Shown: positions 21,405 through 52,212 of the stretch, piece after piece | Layout: every line of letters starts with the position of its first letter | Position numbering within the stretch: the first letter of the stretch is position 1 | Assembly (NCBI GenBank): GCA_016584305.1 | Contig: JACEEZ010004848.1 | Location: forward strand, 162,501 to 226,500 | Length of the DNA: 64,000 nucleotides | Direction of reading: 5' to 3' | From: Chionoecetes opilio | Taxonomy: Eukaryota; Arthropoda; Malacostraca; Decapoda; Majidae | Notes under the pieces: model-generated | The model's database searches: none | Told to the model about the DNA's origin: nothing | What the model saw: the letters and a program-made list of their open reading frames with translations, nothing else | Made by a program: the position numbers and the translations under genes

Positions 21405-21748
21405 AAATGGTAAATTTCCAGATGAACACCGAACTTCCTTTGGTGGTTGAAACAATTTTTTTCTGGTGAGTTTTGATGTGTTTTGAATTAATCTGTTAAC
21501 CGTTTCTGTCGCTAATCAAATTTTTTCTTCTTTTTTTTTCAGAAATGACAAAATAAAAATTGAACCTAACCGAACCTAAACTTTACCTAACCTAACCTAA
21601 CCTTTACCTAACTAAAAAAAAAAAAAAAAAAAAAAAATAACCCTTACCTAAAAAAATAATAATAAAAAAAAAAAATCCATCAAAACTCACCAAAAAAAAA
21701 AACTATTTCGTCCACCAAAGTGAGTTCGGTGTTCATCTGGAATAATAC
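21405..21748. mobile_element. TTAGG-core palindromic MITE, copy 2
   Basis: The left arm TTTCCAGATGAACACCGAAC ... TTTTGATGTGTTTTGAATTA is mirrored at the right by CATCAAAACTCACC ... TTCGGTGTTCATCTGGA. The loop has AACCTAACCGAACCTAAAC and A-rich tracts. Confidence 0.8.
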
Positions 21749-22499
21749 AAAAAAAATTACAGAAAACGTGAGTATTAAGGTCGGTAGCGACCGCGAAATT
21801 TTCGTCCATTATAACCAAAGTTTGAGAACCTCTGCCCTAGACCACGAAGGTTCACACCACAAATTGATATTTCACAATCACAAGGTACACACCGAATCTA
21901 CTTACAGTTTCTGGCGTTCTCTAGGTGTTTACAAATTCAAATAAGTATCTGCTGGGTGCATCCATAACCATACGCTTCACAAACCACCTATAAGTTGTCT
22001 CTGGTACCGCCTCCCACGCGTGCCTTGCTCGCGTCACCCCCACGCTGTCTACGTCGCTACATTTCCACAACGCACTGTCCCGGGGTGGCCCCTACCAAGA
22101 GTCATCATTATGAAGGCCTCAAAACATGTATATATGAGTGAGATTCACAGGCTCTAACGGGATCATAAAACTGAGTGTAGTGGACTAGTGGGCCATAAAC
22201 CCATATCAGTAAACCAGCAGCTCAGCAGGTGAGCTACCTTGCGGCCGTTTCTTCGCACCGTGATTCAAGTCCATTTCTGTATTATGTTATAATATTTCCT
22301 TACAAAATTTACCGATGGAATGTTGCAGAATCCCTACCATCCCTCTGTGTATGTACATCCATAGGCCGAACAAGCAGGCATTTTCGTGGAATAATGCGAA
22401 AATGAGTGATCTGAGCCACGATCAGCTGAGCTTTGTTTTGAGTCCATGGGGGGCGGGGGGGCTTCACTCTAGACTCAGAAGAATATAATTATATGCCTT
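21749..22499. other. No feature recognised
   Basis: Non-coding sequence without clear repeat ends. An isolated open frame at 21720-21944 starts inside a MITE. Confidence 0.35.
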
Positions 22500-23242
22500 C
22501 TCCCATATAATATTAACCCTCTCGCATTCTATGACGCGTTTCGCGTCATTTGAGAAGTGATGTTTGGAACACCTATAAAGTGTAATAAAATCAGAGCGCC
22601 GAAGGGCGGCATTTGGTTTAAAGTCGCTAGATCGTGACGTCAGTGCAAGGAAATCTCCTCCTTATTACGCCCGGCGTAAGGCCATCTTCGGTGGATTATT
22701 CAAACAGCCTCGGCGCGGGGGGAGGGGGGGGGGGTTGCGCCGGAGTAGCATTTACGCCATACTTACGCCGCTTGACTTATGCTTTGATGCTGGATCTGCT
22801 GGCCTGGCGAGATCTGAGACCGAATGTGAGTAAACTACGTCACAACCAATCACAGCGCGTTCCGCCGTGTTGTGATATTTTGGCCCAAAAAAGCCATATA
22901 TTTAATTTATGGTGCATTTCTCAGCAAAAACAATATGAGTACAGTGATATGTAGCCTATATTGCATCCAAAGCTTCATAATACTCCGTGTTTTAGGTGTG
23001 AGTAAACGGGTCCGAGGCTGTACGACAATCTTACTGAAGAACCATAATTTTGAGGAGCCAGTACGATAATTCCCAACTGAAAGAATGACAAGGTCGCACC
23101 ACTGCTTTTTAGTGTCAACAAAGTGGACGCCTTGCAGGAACTGTGTCAGCGCCGAGCAGGACATCTCCCTTTGTTGGTTGGCTTGTTTCATCCGTTCTTT
23201 TGCCTAGCGTAATACAGGTGAATCATCTGATAATCTGAGGTG
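22500..23242 (+). promoter_or_regulatory. BUD31: Candidate BUD31 promoter and 5' UTR region
   Basis: A CpG-richer stretch upstream of the BUD31 start codon. It has a perfect CRE palindrome TGACGTCA (22635-22642) and an ACGTCACAACCAATCACAGC block (about 22837), that is a CCAAT box beside a half-CRE. A pyrimidine-rich run ending TAATACAG at 23217 could be the acceptor of a 5' UTR intron, with a possible donor GTGAGTAAACGG near 22999. TTAACCCTCTCGCATTC at about 22512 resembles a piggyBac-type end. All regulatory roles are inferred from position and motif. Confidence 0.3.
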
Positions 23243-42325
<19,083 letters not shown>

Positions 42326-42805
42326 AGTATGTACAGGGTCACAGGTGGGCCGTGAGGCACATAGAGAGGTGGTTCACATTTCTTTGATTTGTATAAGATA
42401 TGAAATCTTCTCCTCTATATAGTCATTGCAAGAGTTTTTGCCAGATTTGCAGGTTTATTAAAAACATCTTTTTTATACACACTTTGGTTCAGTAACTCAA
42501 AAATATCAAGCAATCAATAAGTTGATAACATGCCATAACAAAACTTATAATGAAAATGTTTAGATCTTACTAGTAGTAAACCAAGCAGTGGCCAACAACT
42601 GGCGATGATATGGATCAGGTATGTAATTTATAGACCTCACTAAGGTAATTTTTTTATAATTACATATTTTAAGCACAGACTTGAAGGTTTTACTTGCCTA
42701 TGGGGTACTTTGAAATAATTCTATTCATGTGAACCTTTGAATGTAACAATTTATGTCACCAGATGATAAGTCTATGCAGTCAATAAACACTTGCTATAAA
42801 ACATG
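42326..42805 (+). promoter_or_regulatory. BUD31: Candidate BUD31 3' UTR and poly-A signal
   Basis: The first canonical AATAAA found downstream is at 42782-42787, in CAATAAACACTTGC, followed by T-rich and GT-containing sequence. That would give a 3' UTR of about 480 nt. The polyadenylation site itself is inferred. Confidence 0.35.
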
Positions 42806-43130
42806 TATTTATGTGCATTCAACTATCTGGGCCGGCATATTCGAGACGGCGTAAGTCAACAAACCCGCCTCAACTTAAGTTAAGTTAACTTAAGTTGTCA
42901 CAGATATACGCGAAGCAGTTGCTGGACATCGCTATCTTAATTTGGAAGGACGAGAGTTGTCTGTAAGTTAAGTCGGCTAAGAGGCAGCCATAGAAAGCGA
43001 CGCTTTGCCCATGCTGATGATGACTGTTACTGTTGTTGTCGCAACCTGGCCGGACCGTTAAGCTAGATAATGTTGCTGAGTACATGTACTGCCAATAACT
43101 ACAGCCACAGCGACGCTCCAGTGATACGTA
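42806..43130. other. No feature recognised
   Basis: Contains a short palindromic run, TTAAGTTAAGTTAACTTAAG, at about 42876. Nothing else identified. Confidence 0.4.
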
Positions 43131-44374
43131 CAGTGGTCCCTCACATTTGGCGATTTAATTAGTCTTGCCAAACCATCGCCAAAAGTGAATTTCGCCAAAT
43201 GCAAATAGTACTTTCGATGGGAAAGTTATCCATTAGTCTTTGACTTATGCATGAAACATTAACAGCAATACAAAAGACAATGGTAACAGATGTTATTTAC
43301 CATGAATTATTTAGAGTTAAGCCTGGTGAGAGGAGTGAGTGTGGTGGTGGTGTAGGTTGTGGCAGTGTTTACCTTACCTCCACTCTCATTTCTCTGCTTT
43401 TTTGCCCTTAATCCTTATTGTCACCTGGCTTCCTCGAACCACCACCACCACCAGTACTTGTATGTAGATGCCATAGTCGTTCCGTCACTTGCAGCAAAAA
43501 ACAGCGCAGTTGTCATGATGGCTGCCGGGAAGCTAACAAACACCAACATGGACGCTTGCGGGCAGTGCATTCTGGGGCGACGTCATTCTGTGATGTCAGC
43601 ATTCTGGGGCGACGTCATTCCGCGATGTCAGCATTCTGGGGCGACGTCATTCCGCGATGTCAGCATTCTGGGGCGACGTCATTCCGCGATGTCAGCATTC
43701 TGGGGCGACGTCATTCCGCGATGTCAGCATTCTGGGGCGACGTCATTCCGCGATGTCAGCATTCTGGGGCGACGTCATTCCGCGATGTCAGCATTCTGGG
43801 GCGACGTCATTCCGTGATGTCAGCATTCTGGGGCGACGTCATTCCGTGATGTCAGCATTCTGGGGCGACGTCATTCCGTGATGTCAGCATTCTGGGGACG
43901 TCATTCCGATGATGTCAGCATTCTGGGGCGAACGTCATTCCGTGATGTCAGCATTCTGGGCGACGTCATTCCGTGATGTCCAGCATCTGGAGGCTGACGT
44001 CATTCCGTGATGTCAGCATTCTGGGGCGACGTCATTCCGTGATGTCAGCATTCTGGGGCGACGTCATTCCGTGATGTCAGCATTCTGGGGCGACGTCATT
44101 CCGTGATGTCAGCATTCTGGGGCGACGTCATTCCGTGATGTCAGCATTCTGGGGCGACGTCATTCCGTGATGTCAGCATTCTGGGGCGACGTCATTCCGT
44201 GATGTCAGCATTCTGGGGCGACGTCATTCCGTGATGTCAGCATTCTGGGGCGACGTCATTCCGTGATGTCAGCGCGCATCTCGCCAAAAGTGAATTTGAA
44301 GCACCAAATTTGGATTCTGGTACCATATCCAACCTATCGCCAAGCTGAAACTCGCCAAACGCGAGGGACCACTG
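43131..44374. mobile_element. Tigger-type MITE expanded by a 32-bp array
   Basis: The left end is CAGTGGTCCCTCACATTTGG and the right end is CCAAACGCGAGGGACCACTG. Inner pieces (GCCAAAAGTGAATTTCGCC at the left, CGCCAAAAGTGAATTTG at the right) are similar. TA precedes the left end and TT follows the right, so the duplication is likely mutated. About 700 bp of the 1244 bp is the array at 43567-44275. Confidence 0.75.
43567..44275. repeat. 32-bp minisatellite, about 22 copies, inside a Tigger MITE
   Basis: Units of GCATTCTGGGGCGACGTCAT plus TCCGTGATGTCA. Early units read CCGCGATG and later ones CCGTGATG. Units at 43890-43990 carry scattered indels. Each unit holds a GACGTCAT half-CRE. Tandem Trp/Gly/Asp frames here are artefacts. 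Confidence 0.96.
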
Positions 44375-44509
44375 TTGTTCCCGTAGTAATGAGGAACTTT
44401 TGATGAATATTAGTTTGCCAGAGTTAGAATTCTTCCCGTGTTAGTGTAATCCCTGTTATTTGCCCTTGCTTACTATCTATGAACCACTTAACCTTAGCCC
44501 TTGACTTAT

Positions 44510-44856
44510 CTTTTTTTTTTTTTTTTTTTTTTTTACATGTGTGCCTATAGCGCCAGTAGGCAGTGGTGACCCAGGGCTCGGATGGTAGGCTCTAGAGGTT
44601 CACTTGAGGGCTCTGATGGTTGGTCCTCGCCCGTGGTCGCTCAGGCAGGATTTTTATAGTGACGCCTGTAGAGGCTCATGCCGCCCCCCTGTGTCCTCCA
44701 ATGCACTCGCAATCGAAGGTAGAGTTGATGGGCAGGGCATGTGGGTGTTCTTAGGCCACTCGACGGTGCAGAAAGGTTTTGGTTTTCTTCGGGGATCGAA
44801 CTCGGGTCACCGAGAACGCCAGTCGGAGACGCTAACCACTCCGCTACCGCCTCCCC
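44510..44856 (-). repeat. tRNA-derived SINE, family A, copy 2
   Basis: Minus orientation: the T-run at 44510-44534 is the poly-A tail, and the head is at 44856 (complement of GGGGAGGCGGTAGCGGAGTG). The B box is GAGTTCGATCCCC in the complement. A longer body than copy 1 is preserved, including GCCGCCCCCCTGTGTCCTCC. Confidence 0.85.
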
Positions 44857-45355
44857 TATGCTACCGCCTCATGGTCATTCAACAGTAATTGACTAATTTA
44901 TGTTAAGTGGAGAGGCTTTATAATACACAAAAAGATTATGTTAACCCCATTTATTACGAGCGAGCGCGAAGCGCTCAAGAGTCCTCACTGGATATGGGAT
45001 TTTTCTCGCATCTAGCGGCCGACCCGACCCGACCGACCGTCACACTTTTCAGGAGCTTATATCTTTGGAATCCTGCTTCCGATTGACAAGCGGTCTTCAC
45101 CATCTGATAGCCCCATTCAATCCCTATTCGCGCCTACAGACACATTTCCTTGCTATCGGGTTTCTACGGGCTCGCTCGTCCTTCGCCGATTAAGGCGTCC
45201 TACTGGTTAAATAGATTCTTAAATTATTTTCATGCGTAGTTGAAAACTTGAGCAAGCTTGTGACAAAGTATTATAAACAAATCAGCAAAAATAAAAGAGT
45301 TATGGCTGATTTTCTCCACCCCCTCGTTCGTGACTCATGTCAAGCCATATGCATA
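44857..45355. other. No feature recognised
   Basis: Contains GCGAGCGCGAAGCGCTC, a short GC-rich palindrome, at about 44960. No family assigned. Confidence 0.4.
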
Positions 45356-46235
45356 CAGGGAGGTCCCGAAGATACGAGCAGTTAGGTTCCACCTGGCATA
45401 CTCGTAAAGCAAAATCTGGTATAACGAAACACATAACTAATGGTAAAATATAGGTTTGGTTCCAGGACCATCAATTAAAAAATGAAAAGAAAAAAAAAGA
45501 TGTTTTTCAAGCTAAAATAAACTCTAGCAAGCACAACAAACACACAGCGTCTATATTACCCACACTGTACTACCTATTCTGTAGAAAAAGCATTCTGAAA
45601 GAGAAAATAGCACACAAAATAACATAACTGCACATTAATTAAACATAAAACATGCATAACAAGCAAAAAAGACGTTGTAATGTAGGGGATGCCGCGTGAT
45701 ACAAGAGAAAGTAGTGTAGCGGTCCCAAGGTTGGGGCCGCACACCTGCTAATTACCCCTAAAGGTCAGGCCGCGCCATATGCTTAATTACCCTTCAGGTC
45801 ACGCCTTGCTAGGGATGACCTGACTGCGGTCCCAAGGTTGGGGCTGCACACCTGCTAATTACCCCTAAAGGTCAGGCCGCCCCATATGCTTAATTACCCT
45901 TCAGGTCACGCCTTGCTAGGGGTGACCTGACTGCGGTCCCAAGGTTGGGGCTGCACACCTGCTAATTACCCCTAAATGTCAGGCCGCGCCATATGCTTAA
46001 TTACCCTTCAGGTCAAGGCTTGCTAGGGGTGACCTCGCTGGGGTCAACCAAATCCCCCTTTGTCCAGCCTGGGAGTGGTAGGGCGCACATTTTTTTACTT
46101 GATAATTTTCTCACCCCAGTTTGAATGTCGTATCATTGGATTTTCGATCTCGTATATTGAAAATAGACCCTAATTTATACATCTCGTATCATCGGATTCT
46201 CGTATACCGAATGCTCGTATAACGGGACCTCCCTG
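45356..46235. mobile_element. TA-flanked Tigger-like element, copy 1
   Basis: The left end CAGGGAGGTCCCGAAGATAC and right end CTCGTATAACGGGACCTCCC then TG are inverted, with TA outside at 45354-45355 and 46236-46237. The interior has tandem blocks of about 117 bp (three repeats around GCGGTCCCAAGGTTGGGGC, 45719-46040). A sister copy with fewer blocks lies at 57875-58647. Confidence 0.8.
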
Positions 46236-46775
46236 TATTTGAAATATGTGCGAAAAATATCCGTAAAAAAAATTTGTATATTGTCATTGGCATAGACAAA
46301 CTGGCACCTCTCAGTCCCTCTCTGTGAGACAAAGGATCGCCTCAAGGCCTCAGTAGTGAGGGAGTAGAGGGAGAAGCCGGGTATCGCTGCTCGTCTCTCA
46401 GCCTTCCACCAGACCATTTATTCAGTGCAGGATTGATCTACCTCACGCTCTCTACCTCCTCCACCACCATGCCGAGGACATCAAGGCATAAAGTGGCTCA
46501 GAGAGAGAGAATTTTGGCTGTAGTTCAGCAAATTGTCCATGCACATCTGACAGTTAGCACCCTTTTGTGACTAGTACCTTTTACAAAAGGGAGGACCAGA
46601 TACCAGCTATGTCATATAACACTTCAAGAGTGATAGAGAGCGTGGCTGCGAGAGTAAGCATACAAACCAGCATCTGCTCAGATTCACTGAGCCTCGAGGT
46701 TTAAAGGGCACGGCTTTTTATTCCTCGTGCTTTTAAACCACGATATTCAAAAACTTGCTTTTTTCCAGTTTTTCT
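46236..46775. other. No feature recognised
   Basis: Contains a short open frame on the minus strand (46175-46417) that overlaps the TE end and lacks motifs. Nothing else identified. Confidence 0.35.
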
Positions 46776-46800
46776 TTAACCCTTTAGAGGGCACCCATAG
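46776..46800. repeat. Possible piggyBac-type terminus
   Basis: TTAA followed by CCCTTTAGAGGGCACCC. The form TTAA plus CCC-start fits a piggyBac end and lies about 420 bp from the C-terminus of the broken piggyBac gene. No matching right end was found beyond 49001. Confidence 0.35.
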
Positions 46801-47219
46801 AAATAATGGAGATTTAGATTTAAAAATTTAGTATAGGTATCAACATTGAGGTGTTTCTAAGGCATTTTTACTCATGGTAATTTTTCATTTTAGTGTGTAT
46901 GAACTTTGCAAAGTTGCATCAAAGAAGTATCCCATCAGGGCTACTCGCCCGATTTACGGATAACCATGTTTGGCCTGCATCAGTGCGTCTTGGCTCTTTG
47001 ACCTGTCTACATATAAACTTTTTTGTTTCAAACATGTTTCTTTTTAAAAATTTGCTTACAGTAAATACTTCTCTACAACATAATTATATGTAATACAACA
47101 TGATATGGACTTATAATATTAAAATATAAGAAACTGGTAAATTAAACACCATGTTGATTTGTATAAAAACAGCATTTCAATTAAAATATGTATTTACACT
47201 TATAGAAAATAGTTAAAAG

Positions 47220-49001
47220 TTATTCCTGTGCTGTGGCTACTTGCGGTGCAAGGCAGTGAAGCAGTTGCGAGTGTTGGAGAGCCAGAGGGCAACTTTGCAA
47301 ACGTGGCACATCCACCGCGACCAATGAATGTCTCCCTTCCTGGTGCAGTGTTTGCAAGTCTGCCTCATGGGCACAGAAGTAGGCATGTGACGGTTGCTTG
47401 GCGTCCAGACGATCAGAAACAGTCGGCAGGGAACTCCTCTGGCCTCTCTTGGGCAGTGCCATTGCTGAGCCACTGTCTAATGACTGCCTGATGGACCTGC
47501 CAGGCAATGCCTTAGTGCACCTGGTGAAGCGTGATATTTCCAGCCGTAAGTTCTTCAAGGGCATTGGCTTCTCCCCCAAAGAAACACAGTCCCTCTTGTA
47601 CAGTAGCCAGGCATTGCAGATGGAGACGTCAAGAGTGTAACCAAAGAGCTTCATGTACTACCTTCTAGCTCTCATAGGTGTGGTGTACTGGTGGGTAAGC
47701 ATGTCACTCTTATCAATCCCCCCATCCTTCCATTGTACTTCTTGATTACTTCGGGGCACTCAACATCTTTCCTCTCCTTGGCCTTCTTGTCATACCTCGA
47801 GACTGTGGTGGTGGGTTCTTCGTCCTGTATCGGAGGACAGAACTGTAACAATCTTGTTATCCTTCCATCGAGCAGCTGGAGTGCCATTGGTCGAGTAGTA
47901 GTCACTGAGAAAGCCACGGGGCACTCTCTTGTTGTCCATTTCCTTGACAGTCCTTAGAGGGGGATTCTCGATGCGGTTCACTCTTGCTGTGCCAACATAC
48001 CTGCAGCCATACTTGTCTCGCAGGTACTCCACCGATGAAAAGCTGGTGAAGAAGTTGTCGGCATACACAGCACTTTACCGGGTTCCTTGAGGGTCTTCAC
48101 CACCACCACCACAGTCTTGCCACTGCCCAAAATTTCCTTTTCTGCTTCTGCGAGGGCTGTATGGTGAGCTGGGAAGGCGGACTCAGCCCTGGTACATCAG
48201 GATGTCATGGATGAAGCCATCAATGCTAGTATCTCGACAAAAGAGTTTGAAGCCCCGCTTGTCTGGTTTTGTCTTGATATACTGTCTAAGGTTGCCAGCC
48301 CTCTTTCCCTTGCAAGCCACCATCACCTCATCTATGGACTGCACTGGAGGCTGCTGACCTGGAGGAACTGCTTTGTGATCGATGCAATGATTGGCCGTAT
48401 CTTGAAGAACCGATCTGTGGACGTCTTGGCTTGTTCATTGTCGTTGAAATGTAGGAGGGACCTCATGAGCCGGAAGCGTTTTGAAGACATGACTTCAGCA
48501 ACTTGAGGGACTCTTGTCTCCACAGCCCAGTAAACCTCTATGCTCGGCAGGCTGCAGATGCCCGTGTAGATTAGCACTCCTATGATAAGACTGTTATATC
48601 GTGCCTGTCTGATGACAATGTGGTACTGACGGCCTTCTGCCGAACATAGAGGTTGGTTTGGTAAACTATGTGGTCCACCAGCTCCAGGGAGAACATACTC
48701 TCAAAGTACTGGAAAGGAGTGAGGACGTGGGTAGGAGGCTTGTGAATGAAGTCTGGAGTGGTGGAATGTGGATGTCTCCTTGCCTGGCAGATCTAGGGGG
48801 ACTGTTGGAGAGCAGCTCATCATCACCGATGTTGGCCAGGAAGTCAGGGTCGATGGTGTTATCGTCCTCGTCCAGGTCGAATTCAATATCACTGTCGGCA
48901 CTTGTCTGCAGTGCCTCCCAGCATGTCTTGGCCTTAGCCTGTCTGTAGAGGGACCTCACAGGTCTCTGAAAAGGAGAAAAGAAAGTTACAATCACCCTCA
49001 C
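47220..49001 (-). pseudogene. piggyBac-type transposase, degenerate
   Basis: Pieces in minus-strand order. An acidic N-terminus (48666-49001: DSDIEFDLDEDDNTIDPDFL). A conserved stretch at 48332-48577 (SIEVYWAVETRVPQVAEVMS, KRFRLMRSLLHFNDNEQ). A catalytic-core region at 47790-48068 (YADNFFTSFSSVEYLRDKYG, YVGTARVNR). A YNGRMGG block at about 47700. A C-terminal Cys-rich finger in the 47237-47473 frame (RQTCKHCTRKGDIHWSRWMC then HVCKVALWLSNTRNCFTALH). Together these are the DDE_Tnp_1_7 layout with its C-terminal finger. At least four frame changes and deletions between pieces mean it is dead. PGBD4-like family membership is inference. Confidence 0.85.
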
Positions 49002-49402
49002 TATATGTATGGTGAAATTATGACCATTGACAGGAAATTAATTGAATAGGATAAACAAAGGCCACAATATACGGTATAAGTTCACAGTATTATATACGTG
49101 AACATGGGCCAAGGAGTCCTAATGGGATGCTCATGGTTATTCGTAACTTGGGCAAAAGGAGTTCGGGTCTATAAGGCCGTATTTTTTTCGGCCGTGATCC
49201 AGTTAGGCCGTCACAACTTTAGGCCGTGAGATGTTTAGGCCGAAGGGACCGGTGCAGGGATGTGAACGTTTTGTAGCCCACATAGACGTACTGAGCCACC
49301 AGAATGATCGTATTTTCAGATCAATTATCGTGCAGCCTTAGGTAAAATAATGTATTCACTAAATGACTTTATATTTCATTGAATTCAGGCTTCACACCAC
49401 AT
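49002..49402. other. No clear feature
   Basis: Contains a few TAAGGCCGT/TTAGGCCGT repeats (49165-49240), probably a decayed fold-back end. Confidence 0.4.
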
Positions 49403-50140
49403 AACAATTAATGTGTCACATCATACTACTATGCGTCACATCATACTACTATGCGTCACATATACTACTATGTGTCACATCATACTACTATGTGTCACAT
49501 CATGCTACTATGCGTCACATCATACTACTATGCGTCACATCATATTACTATGCGTCACATACTACTATGCGTCACATCATACTACTATGCGTCACATCAT
49601 ACTACTATGTGTCACATCATACTACTATGTGTCACATCATACTACTATGTGTCACATCATACTACTATGTGTCACATCATACTACTATGCATCACATCAT
49701 ACTACTATGTGTCACATCATACTACTATGCGTCACATCATACTACTATGTGTCACATCATATTACTATGTGTCACATCATACTACTATGTGTCACATCAT
49801 ACTACTATGTGTCACATCATGCTACTATGCGTCACATCATGCTACTATGCGTCACATCATACTACTATGTGTCACATCATACTACTATGCGTCACATCAT
49901 ACTACTATGCGTCACATCATACTACTATGCGTCACATCATACTACTATGCGTCACATCATAATACTATGCGTCACATCATACTACTATGCGTCACATCAT
50001 AATACTATGCGTCACATCATACTACTATGCGTCACATCATACTACTATGCGTCACATCATAATACTATGCGTCACATCATAATACTATGCGTCACATCAT
50101 ACTACTATGTGTCACATCATACTACTATGTGTCACATACC
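49403..50140. repeat. 20-bp minisatellite, about 36 copies
   Basis: Units of ATCATACTACTATGCGTCAC with GTGT/GCGT and ATAC/ATGC/AATAC variants. Period 20 gives long Ser/His/Tyr/Thr frames in all three frames, which are artefacts. Confidence 0.97.
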
Positions 50141-50385
50141 GGGGGAAGTGGGTGGATGTTGGTGGTGGAGGAAGTGGGTGGATGTTGGTGGTGGGGGAAG
50201 GGGTGGATGTTGGTGGTGGGGGAAGGGGATGGGTGTTGAAAGTGGAGATGTGGGTGGGAACGAGGGTGGGTGTTAGGGGATGTGGGTGGGGGAAGGGGAT
50301 GGGTGTTGGAAGTGGGGATGTGGGTGGGAACAGGGGTGGATGTTAGGGGATGTGGGTGGGTGTTGGGGATGAAGTAGAGTGAATA
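50141..50385. repeat. G-rich degenerate minisatellite
   Basis: Irregular GGGGGAAGTGGGTGGATGTT and GGTGGTGGGGGAAGGGG units with runs of three or more Gs every few bases, so the plus strand could form G-quadruplexes. Confidence 0.85.
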
Positions 50386-50494
50386 ATAGCAGATTCTTGA
50401 AGGACTCCAGCATCCCCCCCCCTCTCTCTCTCTCGGTGAACTCCTCGTGTGACTTCATCAATAATATTCGCTGGTCTGTTGGAGGGATGAAACT

Positions 50495-50640
50495 TTTTTT
50501 CCCGCGCTTTTTACAAGTTGTGTTTTTACGGAAATAAAGCGTGGAAATGAATTATTTTTTGTGGATTAGGTGTTTTGAATGAACATTCAACATATTTATG
50601 CAAAAACAAAATGGGTCTGGACAATTACTTTAATAACACA
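50495..50640. repeat. Terminal fragment of the TTAA fold-back family
   Basis: Inverted relative to 57826-57874 and 26140-26250: GTGGATTAGGTGTTTTGAAT, GAACATTCAACATA, then AATGGGTCTGGACAATTACT at the end, followed by TTAATA. A third family member in the window. Confidence 0.65.
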
Positions 50641-50812
50641 AGTATATAGACACTTATCCTCTACAGTATATCTATATATACTTGAAGAAAAATTAATAGC
50701 CGTATTTGAAGACTTTTTTTCTGTCTACTAAATGCTAGTAATTTCGATGTCCCTCAGGATAAATTTCCCCCTTAGAATCCTGAAATTTCCCCCAGGTTGG
50801 GAAATACTGCCT

Positions 50813-51035
50813 TAGAGCCTGTGGTGGGTGAGGACCCGTTACCCCGGGACACAGGGCTAGTGTGACACCCGGGTTACCAGTTACCTTCCCCAGGTTACCC
50901 CAGGTACCCATTTATCAACCCCGAAAGGAAGGAAGAACAGCTGGGTAGTCTGGTCACTGACTTGCCCTGGCCCGGGATCGAACCAGGGCCCGCAGATTCG
51001 TAGCCAGGCACGCTAGCCACTGCACCACGGAGGGT
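50813..51035 (-). repeat. tRNA-derived SINE, family B, copy 2
   Basis: Minus orientation. The head at about 51031 has a TGGTGCAGTGGCTAGCGTGC A-box region, and a CTGGTTCGATCCCGGG B box follows. The body has GGTAACTGGTAACCCGGG and CCCTGTGTCCCGGGGTAACG. Better preserved than 6100-6369. Confidence 0.75.
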
Positions 51036-51141
51036 TCTGAATGTACATTAGTAAAATATTAAGTTTTGGGTGCCAAGAAATGTGCATCATTGCAAACCCT
51101 GGCGTACCCCCTATAACCCCCCCCCCCCACCTTGCTTCGTC

Positions 51142-51207
51142 CCTCATGCCTTATCTGCCTTCCTTCTCTGAGGCACGCTCAGACATCCTGTTCATATATT
51201 GCAGGTA
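51142..51207 (+). repeat. Direct duplicate of 52213-52284, exon-like
   Basis: CTCATGCCTTATCTGCCTTC through GTTCATATATTGCAG, then GTAAGAAA, a good donor. The frame would read MPYLPSFSEARSDILFIYC. The second copy at 52213-52284 runs into an array instead of a donor. It could be a small exon or a duplicated repeat; no acceptor is convincing. Confidence 0.3.
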
Positions 51208-51332
51208 AGAAACCAAATTACTCATCATTCCTATGGTTACCAGTGTTAAATGGTGATTAGATTAGGGAAGTGTGATAAAAGTTAGTGGAAATAATAAGTC
51301 AAACCCTCCCCATTCCCTTTTTTACCCTTATA

Positions 51333-52192
51333 CAGTGGTACCTTGACTTACGAGTTTAATTCGTTCATTGATCGAGCTCGTAACTCAATTTGCTCGTATA
51401 TCAAATAAATTTTCCCCATTGAAATTAATTGAAATACTATTAATCCGATCCAGCCCCCCCAAAAACACCCCAATTTTTTTACTGTACCTATATGACTGGA
51501 CTGCACTCACCCTCTGCCATTTGCATTCGCCAGTGTTTACACTCTGTGCATCAGCTGTTGGAAACAGCTGTGGGTGGAACTGCCGCTAAACGTACTGCAC
51601 TCACCCTCCGCCATTTGCATTCGCCAGTGTTTATACTCTGTGTATCAGCTGTGGGTGGAATTGCCGCTAAACGTACTGCACTCACCCTCCGCCCTTTGCA
51701 TTTGCCAGTGTTTATACTCTATGTATCAGCTGTGGGTGGAACTTGACGCTAAACGTACTGCACTCACCCTCCGCCATTTGCATTTGCCAGTGTTTATACT
51801 CTGTGTATCAGCTGTGGGTGGAACTGACGCTAAACGTACTGCACTCACCCTCCGCCATTGCATTTGCCAGTGTTTATACTCTGTATCAGCTGTGGGTGGA
51901 ACTGCTGCTAAACGTACTGCACTCACCCTCCGCCATTTGCATTCGCCTGTGTGAGCACAACACAACAGAGATGCTTCCACGGCGGGGTAACAACGTGAAG
52001 TGAACGAGTGAGATGAGGGATGCTGGGTGGATGTTGTGGCGTTCACTGCGCCAACTAGCGGCGGCGTAAAAACAAAAAAATCGCTCGTAACTCGGATTTT
52101 GGCTCGCAACTCAAAGCAAAAAATTGACCGAGCAACTGCTCGTAACTCTGAAAACTCTTAAGTTGGGCCACTCGTAAGTCAAGGTACCAGTG
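51333..52192. mobile_element. Tigger-type MITE with internal 81-bp array
   Basis: The left end CAGTGGTACCTTGACTTACG and right end CGTAAGTCAAGGTACCAGTG are inverted, with TA outside at 51331-51332 and 52193-52194. Inner CTCGTAACTC motifs repeat at both ends. 860 bp, of which about half is the array at 51497-51950. No transposase. Confidence 0.88.
51497..51950. repeat. 81-bp minisatellite, about 5.5 copies
   Basis: Units containing ACTGCACTCACCCTCCGCCA, TTTGCATTCGCCAGTGTTTA, TACTCTGTGTATCAGCTGTG and GGTGGAACTGCCGCTAAACG. Small indels shift frames between units. Confidence 0.93.
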
Positions 52193-52212
52193 TATGTTTA
52201 TCTCTCATTCCT

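Noticed and set aside
43359..43881. Plus-strand frames with repeated Trp-Gly-Asp-Val
   Set aside because: They read through the 32-bp array inside a Tigger-type MITE; the period is not a multiple of 3, so the three frames simply rotate.
49411..50346. Ser/His/Tyr-rich frames up to 287 codons
   Set aside because: Products of the 20-bp tandem repeat.
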